A DNA stretch of 64,000 nt from Murdochiella vaginalis. Its GTDB lineage: Bacteria; Bacillota; Clostridia; Tissierellales; Peptoniphilaceae. Under the pieces are notes generated by a model. It was not told the DNA's origin and searched no databases. It saw only the letters and a program-made list of their open reading frames with translations. The stretch is from NCBI RefSeq assembly GCF_900119705.1, contig NZ_LT632322.1:744001-808000 (forward strand). Reading direction: 5' to 3'. Positions 61,055 to 64,000 of the stretch are shown here, piece after piece; the first letter of the stretch is position 1; the number at the start of each line of letters is the position of its first letter. The position numbers and the translations under genes were made by a program.

Positions 61055-62719
61055 ATGGAAACGTTGCGAAATATAGAAGAAAAAAATCGTACTCTGTTTT
61101 TCGCGGTGTGCGCGCTGGATTGCGTCGTGGTTCTGTTGGATCTTTGGGCCATCTACGAGCTCGGCAGATTTTTTGATGGCCTCTCTTTCTCGCATACCAT
61201 GCCCTTTTCCTTGCCAGCGATGCTTATTGTCTTTCCCTTTGCGCGTCTTCTGCTGTGTCTGGCAGAATCTCGTATGCGCGAGCGTTATTATACGCAGTGC
61301 CAGATTCAACTGAAAGAACGCTTGCTGTTGGTGCTCAGTGCTATGGAATTGCCGGAACAGCAGGCCGAGGAAACAGCGCGGTTTTCCGCTTTTTTGCAGG
61401 AGGAGATTGTTCGGCTGCGAAAAGGCTACTGGCCGATCCGCCTGATGCGCATCGGAAGAATACTTTCGGCGGTTATCACGTCGGTCTTTCTTGTAGTCCT
61501 TTCGCCGTATCTGGTGATTGCGGTTCTCCCGACGCTGCTGGACGAGCTTTGGCAGCAATTCTTTGGCCCGAGGGCTACCGGATTCCGATGCTCCGAGGAG
61601 GGGAAAAATGCTTTCGCGATGAACCCATTCGAAAAAGGACAACCCGGAAAGAGGAAGGCGATTCGACAGGGAGAGCCAAGCACGGTATTGTCCCCAGATG
61701 ATGCTTCCTCGAACAAGGATGTTCTTTCCGTCATGGAAAGTTATAAACTTCTCGGCTTAAATGAGCTGTTTTTTGCACAGGCAAAGAAAGAAGAGGAAAA
61801 GCGTTCGCAGGAAGAGGAAAGCCGGTGCGTTCGTCGAGAGCAGAGACGCTTGCTGGAAAATCACGGTTTTTTCTTATTGCAGTTGTTTAGCCTTTTTGCT
61901 GGCCTTTTTGTGCTGGCACAGGGAAAGCTCACGGCAGGTGGCGTGCTGATCCTGGCCCTCGTTCTTGTCAAAGGCGACCGGAGGCGGGAACGCACGCGTG
62001 CCATGCTTCATCGTGCGCAAGAGAATTACCCGGTTATGGAACGTGTGAGTACCTTTCTTTTACGTTCTCCTCTGAACAAGGAGAATTATCCGGGCGGGAC
62101 GCGGACGATTTCTTTTCGGGATTTGACGGTGTCCTTGGATCCTTCCTTTTCCACGCCGCTTTTTGATCGATTTAATCGCAACATTCGTCAGGGCAGTATG
62201 GTGGCGGTCATCGGCCCTCCCGGATCGGGAAAGCGCACCCTTATGCAGACCATGATCGGTGCCCTTCGTCCGCAATCGGGACTGGTGACTTTTGATGGTC
62301 ATGATGTGCGAGAGTATGAACAGGCATCCTTTTTACGAAAAGTGCGCTACGTACCGGAGAAGACGGTTTTCTTTGACGGTACGGTGGAAGAAAATATTCT
62401 TCTTGGCCGTTCGCTCTCCGACTCCGAGTGGAAAGAATGGAGAACATTTTTCGGCTTCACCGAGGTGGAGCTTCATCAGGAGTTGTCCCCCAAGTCGCCG
62501 CTCTCAACAAAAGAGCGTATGCGCATTGGCCTTTGCCGCGTAGTGGTGGATCACCCGGAAATTCTCATTTTTACGGATCCCTTCAGCGATCTCGATGCAC
62601 AGACCACGGATGCGCTTCGCACGCGAATTCGTCGTCTTCCGGCAACAAAAATAATCCTCCTCCATGACGATACGGAGGAGGATCTCACCCTTTACGATCA
62701 GATTATTCGCCTTTCATGA
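61055..62719 (+). CDS. Divergent ABC transporter-like protein with degraded ATPase motifs
   Basis: 554 residues from the ATG at 61055, behind AAAGGGAGAA. A membrane half of about 340 residues has two clusters of hydrophobic segments (14-70 and 128-165) and a later pair (270-305). Between them is a polar 100-residue insert. The ATPase half is recognisable but altered. Walker A is GPPGSGKRT, with Arg394 after the Lys. The Q-loop position is Glu (YVPEK). The signature is LSTKE instead of LSGGQ. Walker B is ILIFTDP, with Thr in place of Asp and Asp in place of Glu. A His is kept at 537. Active ATP hydrolysis is doubtful unless it pairs with another half. Partner and substrate are unknown. Confidence 0.78.
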   Translation: METLRNIEEKNRTLFFAVCALDCVVVLLDLWAIYELGRFFDGLSFSHTMPFSLPAMLIVFPFARLLLCLAESRMRERYYTQCQIQLKERLLLVLSAMELPEQQAEETARFSAFLQEEIVRLRKGYWPIRLMRIGRILSAVITSVFLVVLSPYLVIAVLPTLLDELWQQFFGPRATGFRCSEEGKNAFAMNPFEKGQPGKRKAIRQGEPSTVLSPDDASSNKDVLSVMESYKLLGLNELFFAQAKKEEEKRSQEEESRCVRREQRRLLENHGFFLLQLFSLFAGLFVLAQGKLTAGGVLILALVLVKGDRRRERTRAMLHRAQENYPVMERVSTFLLRSPLNKENYPGGTRTISFRDLTVSLDPSFSTPLFDRFNRNIRQGSMVAVIGPPGSGKRTLMQTMIGALRPQSGLVTFDGHDVREYEQASFLRKVRYVPEKTVFFDGTVEENILLGRSLSDSEWKEWRTFFGFTEVELHQELSPKSPLSTKERMRIGLCRVVVDHPEILIFTDPFSDLDAQTTDALRTRIRRLPATKIILLHDDTEEDLTLYDQIIRLS

Positions 62720-62725
62720 GCTTCA

Positions 62726-63964
62726 TTATGGACGATCGTCTTCCTCGGCAAAACGGCGTGCGATTTCCACGATCAGTTTGACCGCTTTTTCCATCCATCC
62801 CACGACGGCGAACTCATAGGGCCCATGGAAATTCATGCCGCCGACAAAGAGGTTGGGTGTCGGTAAACCCATGAACGATAACTGCGCGCCGTCGGTTCCG
62901 CCGCGGGTCACCTCCACTTTTGCCGGGATGCCTAAGGCTTCCATCGAGGCAAGGGCAATGTCGACCAGTTCCGGATGCTGGTCAATTACCTCGCGCATAT
63001 TGTAATAGGAATCCTCCATCGTCAGCACAATGCGTTCACCGTATCGCTCGTTGAGATAGGCAACAATCTGACGCAACAGCTCTTTTTTCGCTTCAAATTT
63101 CTTTTTGTCATGATCACGAATAATATATTCCATCTCTGCATGGGCCAAATTGCCATTCAGTGCCTCCAGCATGAAGAACCCGTCACGTCCTTCCGTGTGT
63201 TCCGGACGCATATGTGCCGGGAGCATGGCATTTAATTCCATTGCCACCAGCAACGCATTGATCATGATGTCCTTTGCCGATCCGGGATGGATGCTTTCGC
63301 CATCGATCACGATTTTCGCGGAGGCCGCATTAAAGGTTTCCGCACTGAATTCACCGAGCACGCCGCCATCCATGGTATAGGCGACGTCCGCGCCGAACGC
63401 TTTGACGTCAAAGCGATGCGGCCCGCGCCCGATTTCCTCATCCGGAGTAAAGCCCACACGAATTTTTCCATGCGGAATGTCGGGATGCGCCAAAAGAAAT
63501 TCCATCGCAGATAGAATTTCGGCGATACCTGCCTTGTCGTCCGCACCGAGTAGGGTAGAGCCATCCGTTACCAGCAATTCTTCTCCGGCAAGCGAAGGCA
63601 GCATCGGGCAGATTTCTTTTGTCAGGATGCGGCCGTTTCCCAGCGGGATGGCGTTGCCGTCCGCTTTCACGATGCGCGTATTCTTGGCACCGCCGCGAAA
63701 ATCCGGCGCCGTATCCATGTGGGAAAGAAAGCCGAGCACCGGCACCGTTTTCGCCTGTTCTTCCGGCAGGGTAGACGGCAGCGTGCCGAAGAGATATCCG
63801 TTTTCATCCAGCGTGATATCCACAAGCCCCATGTCTTCCATTTCCTGTTTCAGCATCCTCGCCAGTACCCATTGTCCTTCCGTGCTGGGACAACTTTCCG
63901 AATCCGCATCCGATTGGGTATCCAACGCCGCATAGCGCTTCAGTTTTTCTACGACCGGTTCCAT
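62726..63964 (-). CDS. pepT: Peptidase T (tripeptide aminopeptidase)
   Basis: 412 residues, usual length. It removes the N-terminal residue of tripeptides in the cytoplasm. M20 metal and catalytic residues are present: FLSHMDTAPDF, LLGADDKAGIAEI, FTPDEEIGRG with the catalytic Glu pair, YTMDGG and, near the end, EVTRGGTDGAQLSFMGLPTPNLFVGG. The ATG at 63964 follows AAAAAGGAG. It converges with the ABC-like gene with a gap of only 6 nt and no terminator between them. With the M18 aminopeptidase it supports a peptide-based diet. Confidence 0.96.
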   Translation of the reverse strand: MEPVVEKLKRYAALDTQSDADSESCPSTEGQWVLARMLKQEMEDMGLVDITLDENGYLFGTLPSTLPEEQAKTVPVLGFLSHMDTAPDFRGGAKNTRIVKADGNAIPLGNGRILTKEICPMLPSLAGEELLVTDGSTLLGADDKAGIAEILSAMEFLLAHPDIPHGKIRVGFTPDEEIGRGPHRFDVKAFGADVAYTMDGGVLGEFSAETFNAASAKIVIDGESIHPGSAKDIMINALLVAMELNAMLPAHMRPEHTEGRDGFFMLEALNGNLAHAEMEYIIRDHDKKKFEAKKELLRQIVAYLNERYGERIVLTMEDSYYNMREVIDQHPELVDIALASMEALGIPAKVEVTRGGTDGAQLSFMGLPTPNLFVGGMNFHGPYEFAVVGWMEKAVKLIVEIARRFAEEDDRP

Positions 63965-64000
63965 TTTTTCTCCTTTTTATTCCAATTGTTTTCACCCGTT

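Overview
The window reads as chromosome of a Gram-positive, anaerobic or oxygen-sensitive Firmicute of roughly balanced GC. The evidence is cell-wall sorting signals, a CtsR/McsA/ClpC heat-shock operon, Veg, CdaA/CdaR, YacL, a Crh-like protein, and a ferritin plus rubrerythrin pair, with no outer-membrane genes. A Peptoniphilaceae/Tissierellia member of Murdochiella type would fit, but this is inference from gene content; no rRNA is present to settle it.

Layout. 1-1376: 3' end of a wall-anchored surface protein. 1497-6809 (minus): MFS transporter, tyrS, TDT-family transporter and an AT-rich ABC transporter. 6929-11297: metG-tatD-rnmV-ksgA, the order known from Bacillus, then a glutaredoxin. 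11355-17072: DUF1858 protein, M18 aminopeptidase and a 1203-residue surface protein. 17104-17514: a non-coding array of seven 63-bp hairpin units. 17625-18756: veg and ispE. 19088-23782: a VanY-like protein, galE, murJ and a RibU-like ECF component. 24017-33349: tsaE, tsaB-rimI fusion, tsaD, a PHP protein, pcrA, ligA, rdgB, a phosphoesterase and a small membrane protein. 33454-34595: tRNA-Arg, then a second non-coding array of 20 palindromic units with a 214-bp higher-order period. 34596-40220: threonine aldolase, tRNA-His and tRNA-Leu, a surface protein, an AadK-like protein coupled to a D,D-carboxypeptidase, tRNA-Arg. 40480-49654: EF-G-like GTPase, then ctsR-mcsA-clpC-radA-carD-yacL. 49744-55984: S41-like protein, ferritin, rubrerythrin, Crh-like protein, cdaA-cdaR, LiaF-like protein. 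56174-62719: gltX-cysS-rlmB and two divergent proteins. 62726-63964: pepT.

How the genes work together. Much of the window is a conserved housekeeping backbone: tRNA charging, t6A synthesis, rRNA maturation, DNA repair, proteostasis and c-di-AMP signalling. Species-specific material sits between its blocks: surface proteins, transporters and the two repeat arrays. Compared with the Bacillus arrangement, mcsB, disA, ispD, ispF and mrnC are missing from their usual positions.

Two themes deserve attention. First, the two hairpin arrays match no standard feature class. Second, several family members have lost their catalytic residues: a VanY-like protein, an S41-like protein, an AadK-like protein, an HPr with Met15, an ABC protein with a degraded nucleotide-binding domain, and a possible CitX/CitG relic. 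All of these are read by eye against remembered family motifs and need alignment or structure checks.
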